64,000 nt of DNA from Phymatolithon calcareum (GCA_977006965.1 OZ345352.1:310001-374000); one strand, 5' to 3'; shown: positions 51,512-62,478, numbered from the stretch's first letter. Numbers and translations are program-made. Notes: a model not told the origin generated them from the letters alone.

Positions 51512-52040
51512 TTTAAAAACGGCATCATCCTTCAGAATTCCAGAAAGGTACACTTTCACAGCTGGCAAAATATTTCTTCGAGCATGATTGTATCAGTTAA
51601 TTTATTTCAAAACATCTTGAAATTTTAATCCCCTTAGTGTGCCAATCAGATGCCCAGAAGGCAGGTTGACTTGCCCATCACAAATCGTCTAGAAAGTCCT
51701 TGGGCATACGATTTTTTGAAAACGATTTTTGAAAACGACATTATCCTTCAGAATTCGAGAAATGTACACTTTTCCTGCTGACAAAATTTTATTTCAAGTA
51801 TGATTGAACCAGTTAATTTATTTTAAATCATCTGCAAATTTTAATCCCCTTAGTGTGCCAATCAGATGACCAGAATGGCGATATTTTGGCCAATCAATTG
51901 TGCAGAAAACCGTTTTATCCAATGAGGATGCGAGGACTGCGGTGCTGAATGGCTCCTTACATGGCTCCTTACACGTCGCAGCCGCATCACGTATAAGACC
52001 ATAACCTAAAGTTATGGAACTAAAGTTATGGAATTACTCA
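51512..52040. repeat. R3 repeat: tandem pair plus R2-type end motif
   Basis: Two ~150-bp units start near 51519 and 51736 (TTATCCTTCAGAATTCGAGA in the second) and share GTTAATTTATTT and TTTTAATCCCCTTAGTGTGC. A third copy is at 32930-33110. Near 51990-52035 follow ACCATAACCTAAAGTTATGG and ACTAAAGTTATGGAA, the R2 end words. R3 is a diverged relative of the R2 element. Confidence 0.65.
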
Positions 52041-52096
52041 AAAAAATAAAAGCACAAATCTAAAATGGGTATGTAGGTCCTTAAATATTCGCCCCT

Positions 52097-52729
52097 GGGG
52101 GCTGCGGCAAAACGCGAAAGCTGGTTGGCAGAAATTTCAACGCAGCTCCTCAACAACATCATTGGGCTTTGTCGAGTATCAATGACACGTGGCACTGGTT
52201 GTTCAATTTATGATACACATATTTCAGTAACGAATGTTTTTGACAATGTCGATGGGTATTCTAAAACAAGCAGCGAAAGTTTTTAGATCTTTTTCACAAT
52301 CACCTGTCGTAATGGCCGTCCAACATGTGAAGTCCACCGCCCAATACCTTGTTTTCTTTTCTAATGGCGTTTTGGATACAGCTTGTTCCCACAGACGCAT
52401 TTTGATTGCAAACCCGATGGCCCTTCCGACGACCCTTCCGAAGGGTTTAAGATTGTCAAAAATTCACCACTGTCCTGATAATAATGTTGTATCCATCGGT
52501 ACCACAAGCGTCTCGGACCGCGAGGCCCACCTTAGATTCGGCAAGGAAGCGTCAGAAGTGTCACTGCCTCCAAAGTCTCACATTCCTGACGATGCAACCT
52601 TCCTTTTTGAAGAGGACGTGGCAAGAACTTCATGAAGATGAACCTGAAGAACTTGCAGTATTTTTGTCCAACACACGCAAGAAAAAGCTGGCAAAGAAGG
52701 CCAAGCAAGCATTGCGAATCAATGATTAA
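52097..52729 (+). pseudogene. Unknown gene fragment with frameshifts
   Basis: The plus strand is open in successive frames. To 52281: AAAKRESWLAEISTQLLNNI. Then 52270-52635: FSQSPVVMAVQHVKSTAQYL, IHHCPDNNVVSIGTTSVSDR, PDDATFLFEEDVAR. Then, after a shift near 52620, LHEDEPEELAVFLSN and a strongly basic end TRKKKLAKKAKQALRIND. The smooth composition across shifts suggests a once-real gene of unknown family. FLFEExV also appears near 29240. A lysine-rich C-terminus could be a nuclear or nucleolar signal. Confidence 0.35.
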
Positions 52730-52997
52730 TACACTCTTCGAGTGTATGGGGCACTGTAGACACGCAATAATGCAGTGGCGCCAGAAGCTTCAGGAATAGG
52801 CGACCTAAATTCCGACTTAGTTCTGCGAGCAGGAAGCACGCAATAGGCTTCCAGAAAATCACATGGCCGGAAGGCAATGGGATGCCTATTTAAGCAGTTC
52901 CCCCTTCGTAGTTTTAGTAGAGACCATCTCACCATCTCATTTGAGAGAGATCACCCCTTTTCAAGATAACCATCCTTCATCTTTTCACCACCAGTGA

Positions 52998-53835
52998 TTA
53001 CAGTACGCTTGCGAAAAGAGATTTAAAAAGGCGAAGAAGCGTATTAGCGCGTTTTCGATCGACTGTCTGATCCGCTGTACTCTTCGCCCGAGGGACACCT
53101 AGTATAGAAATCTTTGTCACTGCGAAGTTCAAAAGAATATCAGCAACGTACTTGGAAATGCTCGCGATAGCAAGGAATTGCTGCGCAATAGCAATTGCCG
53201 ACGGGTTATCCAAATATTCGCGTTAGAATATACTCCAACAGTTCCCGCATGCGAGGACCAAAACACCCAGAAAGCTCTGTACACAGAGTATGGTGAAGAT
53301 CTGCGCAAATTGGTCAAAGATTGAATGATAGTATATTTCGCAACCATGGTTCGCATTATTCGCACAAGCAAGTGCCTTGCAGCATGATTCCCGTTAATTT
53401 GCAGAATTCCTTCAACCAGATCCAAAAGGAGGCGAACGGCATTTGTCTGGAGCGCAAAAGGAAAATTAGGGTCTTGCAGATTCGTGGAGAACATCGCGAT
53501 GATTTTGCTTACCTGATGCACCTCCAGTTCAAACCAAAAGCCATGAATATTCTCCGATAAAAACGCATATCCAATTGGACAGAGAGCTTCGGTAGACGCG
53601 CGAACAGTACCAGCGATAACGCGTTCGTCAAATATCGAGTCAATACGAGAAAAGAATCCTATCCGAAAAGGACTGCTCAGCATATGACGAGTTGCAACAA
53701 GCAACTCTTTCCGAGTGGCGAAAGCATTTCCAGGGCACGCTTTCAACAGTTGGGCGACACTCTGAGGGATCTATACCTCGTCAAAGTTCATCAAATTAGG
53801 AACTTGCTTCAAAAGATAGACAAGAAATGTTAATA
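52998..53835 (-). pseudogene. TRRAP/Tra1-like fragment
   Basis: The minus strand reads TFLVYLLKQVPNLMNFDEV, a stop (TAG at 53771-53773), then IPQSVAQLLKACPGNAFATR, KELLVATRHMLSSPFR, FDERVIAGTVRASTEALCPI and FPFALQTNAVRLLLDLVEGI. It continues with decreasing similarity to about 53230, then after a frame change to 52998. The order and spacing match the HEAT-repeat region of TRRAP/Tra1, the PIKK-family scaffold of SAGA and NuA4 histone acetyltransferase complexes. The protein is normally over 3000 residues, so this is under a tenth of it. Its stop and shifts make it a pseudogene fragment; an intact copy must exist elsewhere. Confidence 0.7.
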
Positions 53836-53892
53836 TTATGCCACAAGGTCGTACTCGCAGAAAACTAGAAGTGTTCGAAATTTATCAACGCT

Positions 53893-54110
53893 ATCATGAC
53901 ATTCATCGACACCGAGGATCTGATTCCTGTAATTATCGATAATGAATATCCGATTACTGTGATTATCGACACAGAGTGTACGATTGCCGTAATTATCGAC
54001 ACTGGCTTACTGTAATTATCGACTCTGAGTAGCCAATTTTCATTTATCGACACGGAAAAGCCAAACTCTTTACTTATGGACACTGAATCGTCCTTTATCG
54101 ACACTGATAA
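53893..54110. repeat. Degenerate ~30-bp minisatellite (TTATCGACAC)
   Basis: About seven units built on TGTAATTATCGACAC with variable 10-18-bp fillers. On the minus strand they give a repeated SVSIIT/SVSIN pattern in the 53865-54239 frame, which is a by-product of the repeat and not evidence of a gene. Confidence 0.7.
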
Positions 54111-54348
54111 TTCCCGTCCGTTGTTTAGGGAGTAGTTTGTGGGAGCAACAATGGGACCGACATGAGACACCAAAATGTGTTCGCGTTGAGACATAACCCA
54201 GCCAATCTCTTGCGTCAAATAAATACTGATCCAATCCACACTGTACTACGATTAGATCACTATCCTCCAGATGAAAACGCATTTTGGACCCCTTACAATT
54301 GTATGTGTAGAGCTCTCCGGCCAGATCGTCCATGACCAGGGGTTGGTT

Positions 54349-55070
54349 CAATTTCATTAAGGCTCGGTCTATACCGGGTTGTTTTGTGTTGTGTCTGGAA
54401 GCAGCACTGTAATTTATTTCGCGGCCACTTCCAAATTAGGCTCGGTCTATACCGGATTTTTTGTGTTGTGTTCGGAAGCAGTTTTGAAATTTGCGATATA
54501 TAATTGGTTCGTCTCTTCTGTAAAGCGCTGTGATAAAACTACCACCGATGAGATGGAAGCAAACGAACACAACAAAAATGTTAACTTCTTTCCCGCGGGC
54601 AAGAAGTTAACATAATTGTCGTGTCCGCATTTGGAGCGAATTTGTATTTTGGCGCGCGTTACAGTACATAAGTCCCTTTCAACTCCCTTCTCGATGCATG
54701 TTCCGAGCCAACACGATGGACAGCACCAACACAGAGATCGTCACCACCAGTGTACTCACAGAACTTTTGACTCTAGTAGACTCATTGGTGGACAATGGAC
54801 TGAGCGCTCGATATCGATCCCCATCCAAGAGGCGTGACCGGATGTCGTTCCAGCGCATTTACTCAGTATAAAATGAGTAGGAGAGGTGAGAACAAGTAGA
54901 GAACAATGTCCTTGAGAAGGGGCTCCAAAAATTACGGAATTGCTTCAACGAACACGAACACAGCAAATCTGGTATAGACTAATTTGGAAGTGGCCGGGAA
55001 ATGAATTACAGTACTGCTTCCAGACACAACACAAAACCACTCGGTATAGACCGAGCCTTAATGAAATTGA
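54349..55070. mobile_element. TIR DNA element (~720 bp), non-coding
   Basis: The left end TCAATTTCATTAAGGCTCGG plus TCTATACC is repeated in inverse at 55043-55070. Similarity continues inward for ~90 bp (TTTTGTGTTGTGTCTGGAAG, GGCCACTTCCAAATTA). The interior holds GTTAACTTCTT with its inverse AAGAAGTTAAC (54580-54612, around CCCGCGGG). No transposase frame is seen. A second start of the end sequence at about 54440 (AGGCTCGGTCTATACCGGAT) shows an internal duplication of the left end. Confidence 0.7.
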
Positions 55071-55227
55071 CGTTCGATACAGGAACTGCCACAGGCATCG
55101 CGCTTGTACGAATTTTCTGCTTCTTGAACCTTCCCGGACCTCTTTGTGTTCTCTCGAGTATCCGCCGGATTCGTGCTTTTCTCTTTCATGTTTGGAATAA
55201 AATATCTTCCTCGTACCTTGAATAGCC
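55069..55227. repeat. 158-bp segment duplicated at 62479-62636
   Basis: GACGTTCGATACAGGAACTG to CCTTGAATAGC is nearly identical to 62479-62636 (one indel, few substitutions). Here it lies between the two inverted arms; at 62.5 kb it is free of them, so that locus shows the unoccupied form. It contains GGAATAAAA. Confidence 0.85.
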
Positions 55228-55229
55228 TT

Positions 55230-55710
55230 AGGCTCGGTCTATACCGAGTGGTTTTGTGTTGTGTCTGGAAGCAGTACTGTAATTCATTTAGTCTATACCG
55301 GATTTGCTGTGTTCGTGTTCGTTGAAGCAATTCCGTAATTTTTGGAGCCCCTTCTCAAGGACATTGTTCTGTACTTGTTCTCACCTCTCCTACTCATTTT
55401 ATACTGAGTAATGTGCTGGAACAACGTCCGGTCACGACTCTTGGATGGGGATCGATATCGAGCGCTCAGTCCATTGTCCACCAATGAGTCTACTAGAGTC
55501 AAAAGTACTGTGAGTACACTGGTGGTGACGATCGCTGGGTTGGTGCTGTCCATCGTGTTGGCTCGGAACATGCATCGAGAAGGGAGTTGAAAGGGACTTA
55601 TGTACTGTAGCGCGCGCCAAAATACAAATTCGCGCCAAATGCGGACACGATAATGATGTTAACTTCTTGACCGCGGAAAAGAAGTTAAAATTTTTGTCGT
55701 GTTTGTGCGA
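55230..55710. repeat. Inverted second copy of the TIR element arm
   Basis: Reverse complement of 54560-55060 with about 95% identity by eye. It differs mainly by a ~19-bp gap after the first 60 bp and some twenty substitutions. With the 160-bp spacer 55069-55227 it makes a >480-bp-arm inverted repeat. It ends where Gypsy pol sequence begins. Confidence 0.8.
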
Positions 55711-55730
55711 CCCTCTCCTCCGATTCCGAC

Positions 55731-57294
55731 TTGGATGCGGCTTTAGATCTTGCCCTATACCCTGATCAACGAGAAAAACTGCAGAAGTTGCTTCGATCAG
55801 AGGCCGATATCTTCGCCTCAGATCCGTCAGCTCCTCTACCGATGCGTCATGTTCCCCCATTTCATATCGATACCGGATCATCTCCGCCAATACGGTGTCA
55901 TCCTTTCCGTCGCCACCCTCTTGCGCACCGGCACATTGAGGAACAAGTGCACCGTGTGCTGGATAACGAGCTCATCGAGGAAAGCCGCTCTAATTGGTCT
56001 TTCCCAGTTGTCCTTGCTTCCAAGCTGAATGGTAAAATTCAGTTTTGCATCGATTATCGTCGCCTTAACGCTGCTACACTTCAGAACGCATACTTTCTTC
56101 CTCTCTTGGACGATATTCTCGACTCTCTCCACGGTATGAAGTACTTTTCATCACTTAAGGCCGCTTCCGGTTTCCATCAACTTCCTTTGGACCGTGAATC
56201 CTGACCGAAAACTACATTTTCAACCCGCTTCAGTCTCTATCAGTGGCGCAGACTTCCTGGCGGTTGGATAAACGCACCGACTGCTTTCCAGAAAACTATG
56301 ATTATATCCTTCGCGGACACAGCTATCAATGCGCTTTGATCTATTTGGACGACGTAATTGTTTTCTCTTCATCTTTTGACAACCATCTTCTCGATTTGTC
56401 AGTTATCTTCGCCAGATTGCGCCACTTCAATTGCCAACTCAATCTCCGCAAATGCCTCACGAAAGCTCGAATACATGGGACACATCGCCACTTACGAAGG
56501 AACTCTGCCAAAACCCGCACTTGTTGAGGCGGTCCGAAACTTTCTATCTCCGCGTGATGCCCTTTCTCCCGTCGCCGCAAAGAAATCCGTTACGAGTTTC
56601 GTCGCACTCGCCAACTTCTATCGCCGTTTCGTACCTCGATTCGCACACATTGCTGCACCCTTGATTGCTTTGAGCAAAAGAGACGCGAAATTCTCATGGA
56701 TCAACGAGAAGCAGCGTTCTCTGCATTGAAGAACAAAGTTTCGAGCAGACCTGTCCTCGAATTTCTGCAATGGGAGCTCACTTTCATTCTTTCCACCGGT
56801 GCAAGTGACATCGGAGTCGGCGCAGTCCTGCAACAAGAAAACGCTTCTGGGCAGCTCAAGCTTGTTCAATTTCTCAGTCACGCGTTCATTGACCGCGAAT
56901 TTACATGGAGCACAACAGAGAAGGAACTTTATTCCTTTGTTTATGCTCTGAAGATGTTCCGCATATATTTGTATGACCGCCCATTCGTTTGGCGCACTGA
57001 TGGTTCCTCATTGCAATCGCTGTCCACAGCAAAAACGCTTGCGCCAAAACTCCTGCGCTGGTCTTGTTAGTTTCCAACTATCGATTTACCGTGGAGCCCG
57101 TTCCCGGACAACAGAACCAGGTTGCTGACTCTCTATCACGCAATCCGGTCTCCTTTCGTTCTATCTCTGTGTTTCTCCGAACAGATGACCGCCTGAAACA
57201 ACCATCGTTTCATTCTACTGTCTGCACTATAGCCCGTGCGCTTTCATCTTCTGCTGACTCCCCTTTGTCTGCCTCGTCATTCATCGCATCTTAA
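55731..57294 (+). pseudogene. Gypsy reverse transcriptase and RNase H
   Basis: RT: LIEESRSNWSFPVVLASKLN, FCIDYRRLNAATLQNAYFLP, FSSLKAASGFHQLPLDRES, a stop at 56202-56204 where an Arg codon (CGA) is likely, KTTFSTRFSLYQWRRLPGGW, and after a frame change ALIYLDDVIVFSSSFDNHLL with the catalytic YLDD. Further frame changes near 56480 lead to FVALANFYRRFVPRFAHIA. RNase H: ILSTGASDIGVGAVLQQENA, where the usual catalytic TDASD has Gly in place of the first Asp, then WSTTEKELYSFVYALKMFRI and RTDGSSLQSL. A segment NYRFTVEPVPGQQNQVADSL follows. Not functional. Confidence 0.85.
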
Positions 57295-57459
57295 CATCGT
57301 GACCCTTTCTGTCGCAAGTGGTTCGCGTATTTGGGCAAGAATATCACTTTTCACACTCCCTCCGATCATGAGAAACGAAAGTTGCGCTCTTGTTGAAAGA
57401 AACATGAGCATACTCTCAAATATTCATCGGACCACTTCATCATCTTAGAAGGAATACTC

Positions 57460-58661
57460 ATGCGAATTATCGACCACCGATCCTACAAAATGGCGCGCCT
57501 TTCTCGGAATGACCCTTCTCATCGCTCTTTTCTGCGACCGGTCGTTCCTCACCTTCTTCGCACTCAAGTATTGAAAAGATTCCATCATCTCGCCCATCAT
57601 GGCGCTCGTCACATGATCCGAGAAATCGCGAAGCATTTCTACTGGCCGCAAATATTCAAAGACGTGACTCTTTTTGTCGACTTCTGCCATCCGTGCAATA
57701 GTCGCAACTCTAAGTACTACCTTCAAGCTTCTTCCGTCCTACACCTGCGACATCTCCGACCCATCGAATGTCTTTAGACATAATTGGTTCAAGAACGACA
57801 ACACCTGAAGGTTTTCGTTGGATTCTTACGATGGTTAATCATTTCAGCAAATGGATTGTTGCGGTGCCTCTCTGTGATCGCACAAGTGGCACCATTATCA
57901 ATGCCTTTAAAGATCATCGGCTTTCGGAAAGCTTGGCCTGCAAACAAGTGTTCGCAGACCGAGCTCACGAACTGTGTACTACTGAATTCCGTCATCTTAT
58001 GTCCGAATATGACTCTACCTTCATACCTGACCCTACACATCACTCTAAATCGCGGGGATTTTTCGATCGCGCGAAAAGAACAATACAGGATTCAATTGCC
58101 AAGAATTTGAAAGGCAGCGAGAATTTGTGGTCTACGTATCTGAATCCTGTTGTCCAAGCCTATCTTCACACCGTCCACACGGCTACCGGCGATACGCCGT
58201 TCTTCATGATGCATGGATGGGAGCCTTCGCCGCCTCTACTTGATACTCTAATCTCCTCCAGCCCTGAGGAACCGTCTATTTCTGAATATGTTTCCACACT
58301 CAAGCAGAACATCTCCGCCGCTTGGGCAAAAGCAGCTTCAAACTTATCCCAATACCATGCAACTTCTGCGACTCGACTGAACCAATTCCGCCAACCCTTC
58401 AATGTTCCCATCGGAGTCCTTCTCCCCTCTTGCTTCCTCTCCTGTACTGGCTCCTTACCCTCATCAAAGGAGTCCCCGCCGACGTGGTCGCCCTCGGAAA
58501 CGAGCCGTACAGCTAGATATCTCCATTACTCGGCATGGAAACCCGATTTCCAAGAATATTGGGAGACCACGAGGGCACACCAAAACTGGTACTACTCGAA
58601 GCGTTACGAAGGCACGCACTGCTCCAGCCTCAGTGTCTCGACAAAGTGGACGCTCTCGTAA
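57460..58661 (+). pseudogene. Gypsy integrase
   Basis: The HHCC zinc part (FHHLAHHGARHMIREIAKHF, CHPCNSRN) is followed after a frame change near 57770 by the catalytic core: LSLDIIG with the first Asp, VNHFSKWIVAVPLCD, VFADRAHE with the second Asp, and RGFFDRAKRTIQDSIA where the third acid is Asp-like rather than the expected Glu (ERFNRT pattern). The later part (TATGDTPFFMMHGWEPSPPL) is the usual Gypsy integrase C-terminal stretch. No chromodomain is seen. Frame changes before 57460 and near 58400 break it. Confidence 0.8.
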
Positions 58662-58789
58662 CATCCCTGTTAAGTTCCGACCGTAATCCTTGATATAAAA
58701 CACTCGCATACTTTGAAGGTCTCTGTTCTCATTCTCTTACATGCACACGCATCACAGCCTGTTACCGCATGCCACTGTCAACTTTGCCT

Positions 58790-58935
58790 TCGACAGGATT
58801 TGGACTTTCCGCTGTCGGTCTAGTCTTCGATATGACCGCGCGTTGTATGATGGCAACCGAATGCCGCTGTCGTCTTTGGTTTCGACAGAATTCGGACTTG
58901 CCGCTATCGACCTAGTCTTCGACATGGACTTCACT
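58790..58935. repeat. Imperfect direct repeat, ~115-bp spacing
   Basis: TTCGACAGGATTTGGACTTT and TTCGACAGAATTCGGACTTG begin two related ~48-bp units, each ending CTAGTCTTCGAYATG. May be part of decayed 3' sequence of the Gypsy element. Confidence 0.5.
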
Positions 58936-59179
58936 GCAACTGCCTCAGAGACAACACTACTGACAGCATAAGGCTGCTTTATTCCCAAAAAATTCAAGAA
59001 CACACATTTCAAGGAAGTCTACAACATTTCAACAACATATCAAGGGCTAACACACACACGGAGAAATCTTACTTGCTATCCACCTTGTGCTTCTACTAAC
59101 GCTTCTTCTGGGCGCTATTAAGCTTCCGTTTGTTTCCAACACGATTTCTGGAGCTGACTCACACCACCAACGCAACATT

Positions 59180-59455
59180 CGACACTTCAGGTCCCAACCC
59201 TACACAGCACATGTGTGCAGTTCTGAGGATCGTGTTTGTCTCGAGAGGAGAAAAGTTAGATTTTAAAAGAGCGAGGTGTTCTGGCTTTAATACTCCCTGT
59301 AGGCTGAACCCCTGGTGGAGACACCATTTCTAGATTGGGAATCGTTTTCCCGCTCTTAGGTTCAGCCGTGACGCGTTCGCGCGACACTACAGGTCCTAAA
59401 ACCTACACAGAAAAAGTGTGCAGTTTTGAGGATCGTATTAAGTCTCGAGTGGAGA
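59180..59455. repeat. Imperfect direct repeat, ~203-bp spacing
   Basis: Two ~72-bp units near 59183 and 59385 share CAGGTCC, CCTACACAG, GTGTGCAGTT and GAGGATCGT, and end in TCTCGAG. The intervening stretch contains GGCTGAACCC and its inverse. No frame is supported in 58935-59574. Confidence 0.55.
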
Positions 59456-59574
59456 CTATTCAGTCAGTTGCCGTTAAGTAGGCTATAGACCCACTTTGCT
59501 GAGGTTGCAATGGCCACTTTTGCGTTTTTCGATATGTAGAGGTTGAGAACCCATACCCGCCCGTTAGTGAGGTA

Positions 59575-60024
59575 CAGGGGGGTCGTTATATAGTGCCACA
59601 TTTGATAGTGCTCCACGGTGATTAGTACCACCTCACCGGCGATGGCACGAGTATCATACCTTTTTCCATGCTGTAATGTATTTACAGTATCGAGCGGTCA
59701 GGATCACTTCGTCATCCACGAGGAAACCCGGGGCGCGCATGAGAGTTCCATGGCTCAAACGGGCCAGGGATTTATAGGCTTAGAGGGCCATCATTGGCGG
59801 GCTCGATCGCGGGGGACCGTCAGGGCGGCTCTTTGCAACGCGGCATGCAGTAGGGGGCTGGGGAGTTTGGCTACGTCCTGATCGGAGGCGCCAGGATGGC
59901 ATTGCCGCTCGTGGCTCAGGCGCGGAGTGTCATAAAGTTCCGCAATTTCGTTTTGTGCGCGACTATAATTAGTGCCACCTTTTTTTGTGTGGCACAGGGT
60001 GGCACTAATTAGAGTAATCTACTG
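59575..60024. mobile_element. pogo-like MITE with TA target duplication
   Basis: 450 bp. It starts CAGGGGGGTCGTTATATAGT, ends (inverted) CAGTAGATTACTCTAATTAG, and both continue TGCCAC. TA flanks both sides (59573-59574 and 60025-60026). The inner right end forms a hairpin from TAATTAGTGCCACC and its inverse (59968-60008). The ends resemble those of the 43898-46173 element. It has no coding capacity. It lies in the minus-strand frame of the next gene and supplies its stop. Confidence 0.6.
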
Positions 60025-60790
60025 TAATGACGGAGCGAAGATAGAGATTTCCATCGACCAATTGTGCCAGTAGTGTCGGCAGGAACTCCACGGTAGAAAT
60101 CGTGTAGAGCCCCTTCAATACGAGCAGAGTGGGTGATAAAGGTGTAAGTTCACAGCTTGTAAATTGATCAATCATGTGAAAATTTAGAATATCACTGTCT
60201 TTGCAATCCATTTCCCCGGGGGAGTCCGAGAAGGTAACGCATTTCCCCAGTAGCAAATCCGCGATGTACCTGCAAATGACCAGAGCGTCTTCAAATCGCC
60301 TTGCGAACGTGTGGGCTACGTATAATGTCCAGGCGACATCCATGGGCATGGTCCTCTGGAAGTCAAGCGCAGAAAACACCTTTCCAGCTGTGTTTTCCTT
60401 CCGATGTTCAGGTAATTGTAGATAGATTTGGAATGGTTTTTGACCGGGATCTATTCGAATATGGGTTTCTCTCCTTTTTCTGCTCTCCATTCGTTTGGTT
60501 TGTCTGTTGCTCCCGAGTTGACCGGAACTTGTGGAACGAATTTAGAGCCTTCGATTGCTTCATGCGATTGATCGCATCCTTTGCGAGCTCGTCTTCCAGT
60601 CCGGGTATCAAGATGGCCTCTCCCGCCGATCTCGGGTATGCTTCTAAAGTCTGGCTTACAATTTTCCAGAGTGTTTGTCTTGGAATATCTGGGTTCCGCT
60701 CTACGTAGAGTAGGGCATGTAGACGGCGAAGAGCTGTCTCCATCCATATATTTTTTTCCAAGGCTTTTTCCATTGTGGAGTAGTTCATGA
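60025..60790 (-). pseudogene. Unknown gene cut by the MITE
   Basis: The minus strand reads METALRRLHALLYVERNPDI and IVSQTLEAYPRSAGEAILIP (60408-60788). A frame change near 60470 leads to PGQKPFQIYLQLPEHRKENT and MDVAWTLYVAHTFARRFEDA, then ICRYIADLLLGKCVTF and DSDILNFHMIDQF. The frame runs on to LYLRSV, where the MITE starts, and the last residues and stop (60005-60007) come from the MITE. Helix-rich, about 255 residues left; no family recognised with confidence. Continuation beyond 59574 was not found. Confidence 0.4.
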
Positions 60791-61476
60791 GATTCTAGTG
60801 TATTATCCGCGCAAGAGACACAGCCTCTGCCTCGCTCGGCATCGGTTCTGCAGGGTCCCGGTGTAAATCTCGGGATTCTTCAATTTGTCGAAGACTCGTT
60901 GACGCTGAACCCTTAGTGGCTTGCTCCGTATGCAATCGAATGCCTTGTAAGCAGAGCGAAACCACGAGAGAATGTCTCCCTGTTCAGTCTATCGGCTCTG
61001 CAATGAAGAGCAATACCTTTGCTGACAGAGCTCCTCGCATACGTAATTGGGCTTTGCTCCCTGCGAGAACTATAAGCTAATGCTCCAACCGTGTTTTTCT
61101 CTCCCGTTTTATTCCCTTTCTCACCCCCCACAAGATATGCCCTTGTGAGATGAATTCGAGAATTTCCGTGGGCACAAGATGAATAGAAATCTATGCCGTA
61201 TCATCCTTTTGGTGCTTGCTTTTCTCCTCAAGGTAGCTTCCTGTATTTCTATTCCCAGATCATTTTATTGTATATAAGACATTGTAGCGAGCCCCAAGTA
61301 GTAGGGGAGGATCCATCAGCTATCGATCAAGGTCCATCGACCATCGATGCATCGATCAACCATGAAGAAAATCAACAGTTTCTTTCCCAACCTTAACACA
61401 GCTTTGAACCACGCTAAAACGCCCATCAACATGGCGACCACTGGATTTTATGCTTCTACACCCGGCGATTCCATGT
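60791..61476. other. No supported gene
   Basis: Short frames only. GTATATAAGACATTG near 61270 is TATA-like but lacks a following gene. Confidence 0.4.
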
Positions 61477-61683
61477 TCAGTTCCTTATAGCTAGCTCCAC
61501 ATTCGCTCCCTCTTGTATGAGGCGTGATAGGATAGTCGGACCGAAGAGTTCGTGAACCCGAAGTAAAGCCACGGAGTTTTGTCGACAAGGATATACCCTC
61601 AGTTGGCTCAGTAGCACCATATTCTTGCCGCCGAGCCCTCGACGAAAATCCTCTTCATCGTCTTCTATTGAAATCTTTCTCAC
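61477..61683 (-). CDS. Unknown ORF downstream of the 61691-62260 frame
   Basis: A 68-codon minus frame (KISIEDDEEDFRRGLGGKNM, then HELFGPTILSRLIQEGANVE) just after the stop of the 189-residue frame. It could be the continuation of that protein after a stop or frame change, because the spacing is only a few codons. No motif. Confidence 0.25.
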   Translation of the reverse strand: MRKISIEDDEEDFRRGLGGKNMVLLSQLRVYPCRQNSVALLRVHELFGPTILSRLIQEGANVELAIRN

Positions 61684-61690
61684 GGGAATT

Positions 61691-62260
61691 CTACCAATCC
61701 AAGAAATTTTTCTTCGTTTTCTTTTTTTGTCCTGATCCCTCGTCCGGGTCCACCAACGGGTCAGGGAGCCTCTCTAGTAAGGACGCAGCCCCGGAAACTG
61801 CAGATGCATCGGAGTGCTTCTTGGCAGCGTCTTCGTACTGGTGCAATAGCCCTTCTTGTGTCTTAGCCTTCCAAATCATTGCCACCATCGCCCCTTTTGA
61901 TCCATCCTTATCGTCAAATTCCTTTGGGCTTAATTCAGGATCTGCGCGTAGAGCCTGTTTCACGACCGTAATGAGATCCGACCTTCTTTGGAGCCCCATG
62001 TCGAGAATCTCTGTCGTCTTCATCATCATCAGTTTCTCAAGAGCAGCTGTATCAGACATTGTTTCGCAATGAGCATCTCGCTCTGGGCGACCCAGCATAT
62101 CACGTAGGCGAACTACGGCGACCAGAAATTCATTTCGAGTCGTGGGGAGTGGAGATGGTCTTTCTTCTGATGGCAATGATTGAATGATGCGGCGAAGATC
62201 TGCCACAGTGCCGGAAACAACTTGCTCCAGAGGTATGGAAGCAAGGTTGTCCAAGGTCAC
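61691..62260 (-). CDS. Unknown 189-residue ORF, helical, charged
   Basis: One of the few intact mid-size frames outside the Copia element. It reads MTLDNLASIPLEQVVSGTVA at the start, TTRNEFLVAVVRLRDMLGRP, then ALEKLMMMKTTEILDMGLQR and ends SGQKKKTKKNFLDW. Two segments of the form (T/A)xxLxxxxxxxxxxLxxxRxxLixxVxxxL (about 20-55 and 75-105) look like a weak internal duplication of a SAP-like helix pair. It could be a host gene or a retroelement gag-like protein; no zinc knuckle is present. ATG start at 62258-62260, with nothing upstream to decide it. Confidence 0.4.
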   Translation of the reverse strand: MTLDNLASIPLEQVVSGTVADLRRIIQSLPSEERPSPLPTTRNEFLVAVVRLRDMLGRPERDAHCETMSDTAALEKLMMMKTTEILDMGLQRRSDLITVVKQALRADPELSPKEFDDKDGSKGAMVAMIWKAKTQEGLLHQYEDAAKKHSDASAVSGAASLLERLPDPLVDPDEGSGQKKKTKKNFLDW

Positions 62261-62478
62261 TGAGTTGATCTGATCCGTGCGATTGATGTTGGGAGCTTGA
62301 GGTGATGCGTTGACACTGCCATAAGTACTCGATTTGCACCGATTGACCCTTGCATCTACATATCCCTTCTCACAGATGGAACTGTCGCACGTGGCTCATG
62401 AGCATTTCTTTTGCTTTACGGCCTTGTGCATATTATCCTGTCGCCTAATCGACCTTTACGCATTCACGCATTAACAGA

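Larger units (their letters stand above)
55713..58690 (+). mobile_element. Gypsy-type LTR retrotransposon, decayed pol only
   Basis: Reverse transcriptase, RNase H and integrase follow in that order on the plus strand, which defines Ty3/Gypsy. Gag, protease and both LTRs are not found. The 5' side begins abruptly after the inverted TIR-element arm. Many stops and frame changes are present, so this is an old insertion, in contrast to the Copia element. Confidence 0.85.

Noticed and set aside
53865-54239. SVSI-repeat protein on the minus strand
   Set aside because: The pattern is a by-product of the ~30-bp minisatellite; unit lengths vary and would not keep a frame.
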